From NCBI GenBank assembly GCA_009703975.1, contig WLFB01000083.1, positions 1 to 6,340 of the forward strand: a stretch of DNA of 6,340 bases, written 5' to 3'. The DNA comes from Actinomycetota bacterium. Lineage in GTDB: Bacteria > Actinomycetota > Acidimicrobiia > Acidimicrobiales > Ilumatobacteraceae. A program made the position numbers and the translations under genes. This document shows, piece after piece, positions 6,291 through 6,340 of this stretch; the first letter of the stretch is position 1, and the number at the start of each line of letters is the position of its first letter. A model generated the notes under the pieces. The model saw only the letters and a list, made by a program, of their open reading frames with translations. It was not told the origin of the DNA and did not search any database.

Positions 6291-6340
6291 AAGTAATCAT
6301 TGCCGGCGGCGGAAGCGTCGGGCGTTTCACGGCAGAAGAA
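6287..6340 (+). CDS. Second TrkA-type protein (CeoC-like), N-terminal fragment cut by window end
   Basis: Only 18 codons lie in the window, starting at a GTG that shares its last two bases with the TGA of trkA (GTGA). They read MKVIIAGGGSVGRFTAEE: a hydrophobic first strand followed by the nucleotide-binding motif GGGSVG. This is the canonical start of a TrkA_N Rossmann domain and resembles the second TrkA homologue that follows the first in actinobacteria (ceoC/trkB). No ribosome site is needed if translation reinitiates at the overlap. The length and C-terminal domain cannot be judged from this window. Confidence 0.82.
   Translation, partial: MKVIIAGGGSVGRFTAEE

Overview
The window looks like chromosomal DNA from a low-to-mid-GC member of the Actinobacteria (GC in the mid-to-high forties by eye). 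One possibility is a freshwater or marine streamlined lineage of the acI/Nanopelagicales kind, but that is inference. The strongest support is gene order. A large APC-superfamily permease is transcribed divergently from two consecutive short TrkA-type proteins, which is the arrangement I recall from mycobacteria (Rv2690c / ceoB-ceoC). Coding density is very high, with overlapping or nearly abutting genes, GTG starts and no intergenic gap above 64 bp. I see no mobile elements, CRISPR arrays, rRNA or tRNA genes.

Right side (5573-6340): a 64-bp divergent spacer with a perfect 12-bp palindrome separates the permease gene (minus strand, 5572-3713) from trkA (plus strand, 5637-6290). trkA overlaps by four bases (GTGA) the start of a second TrkA-like gene that runs off the window. 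The permease would usually be called an amino-acid permease. From remembered family sequence, however, it resembles the B. subtilis potassium importer KimA along its whole length, including the C-terminal soluble domain. The three genes therefore look like a potassium-homeostasis locus.

Centre and left (3696-1, all minus strand): 16 bp after the permease stop begins a tight run. It consists of an SDR39U1/TIGR01777 epimerase-like gene, an FAD-dependent amine-oxidase-fold oxidoreductase (ATGA overlap), a small SRPBCC (START-like) protein (10-bp gap) and argJ (9-bp gap, GTG start). argJ is cut by the left edge of the window, with probably about 25 codons missing. All five minus-strand genes could share one transcript starting in the 5573-5636 spacer. 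ArgJ makes N-acetylglutamate and releases ornithine in the acetyl-cycle of arginine biosynthesis. The three genes before it look like a small lipid, isoprenoid or quinone-type redox cassette of unknown substrate.
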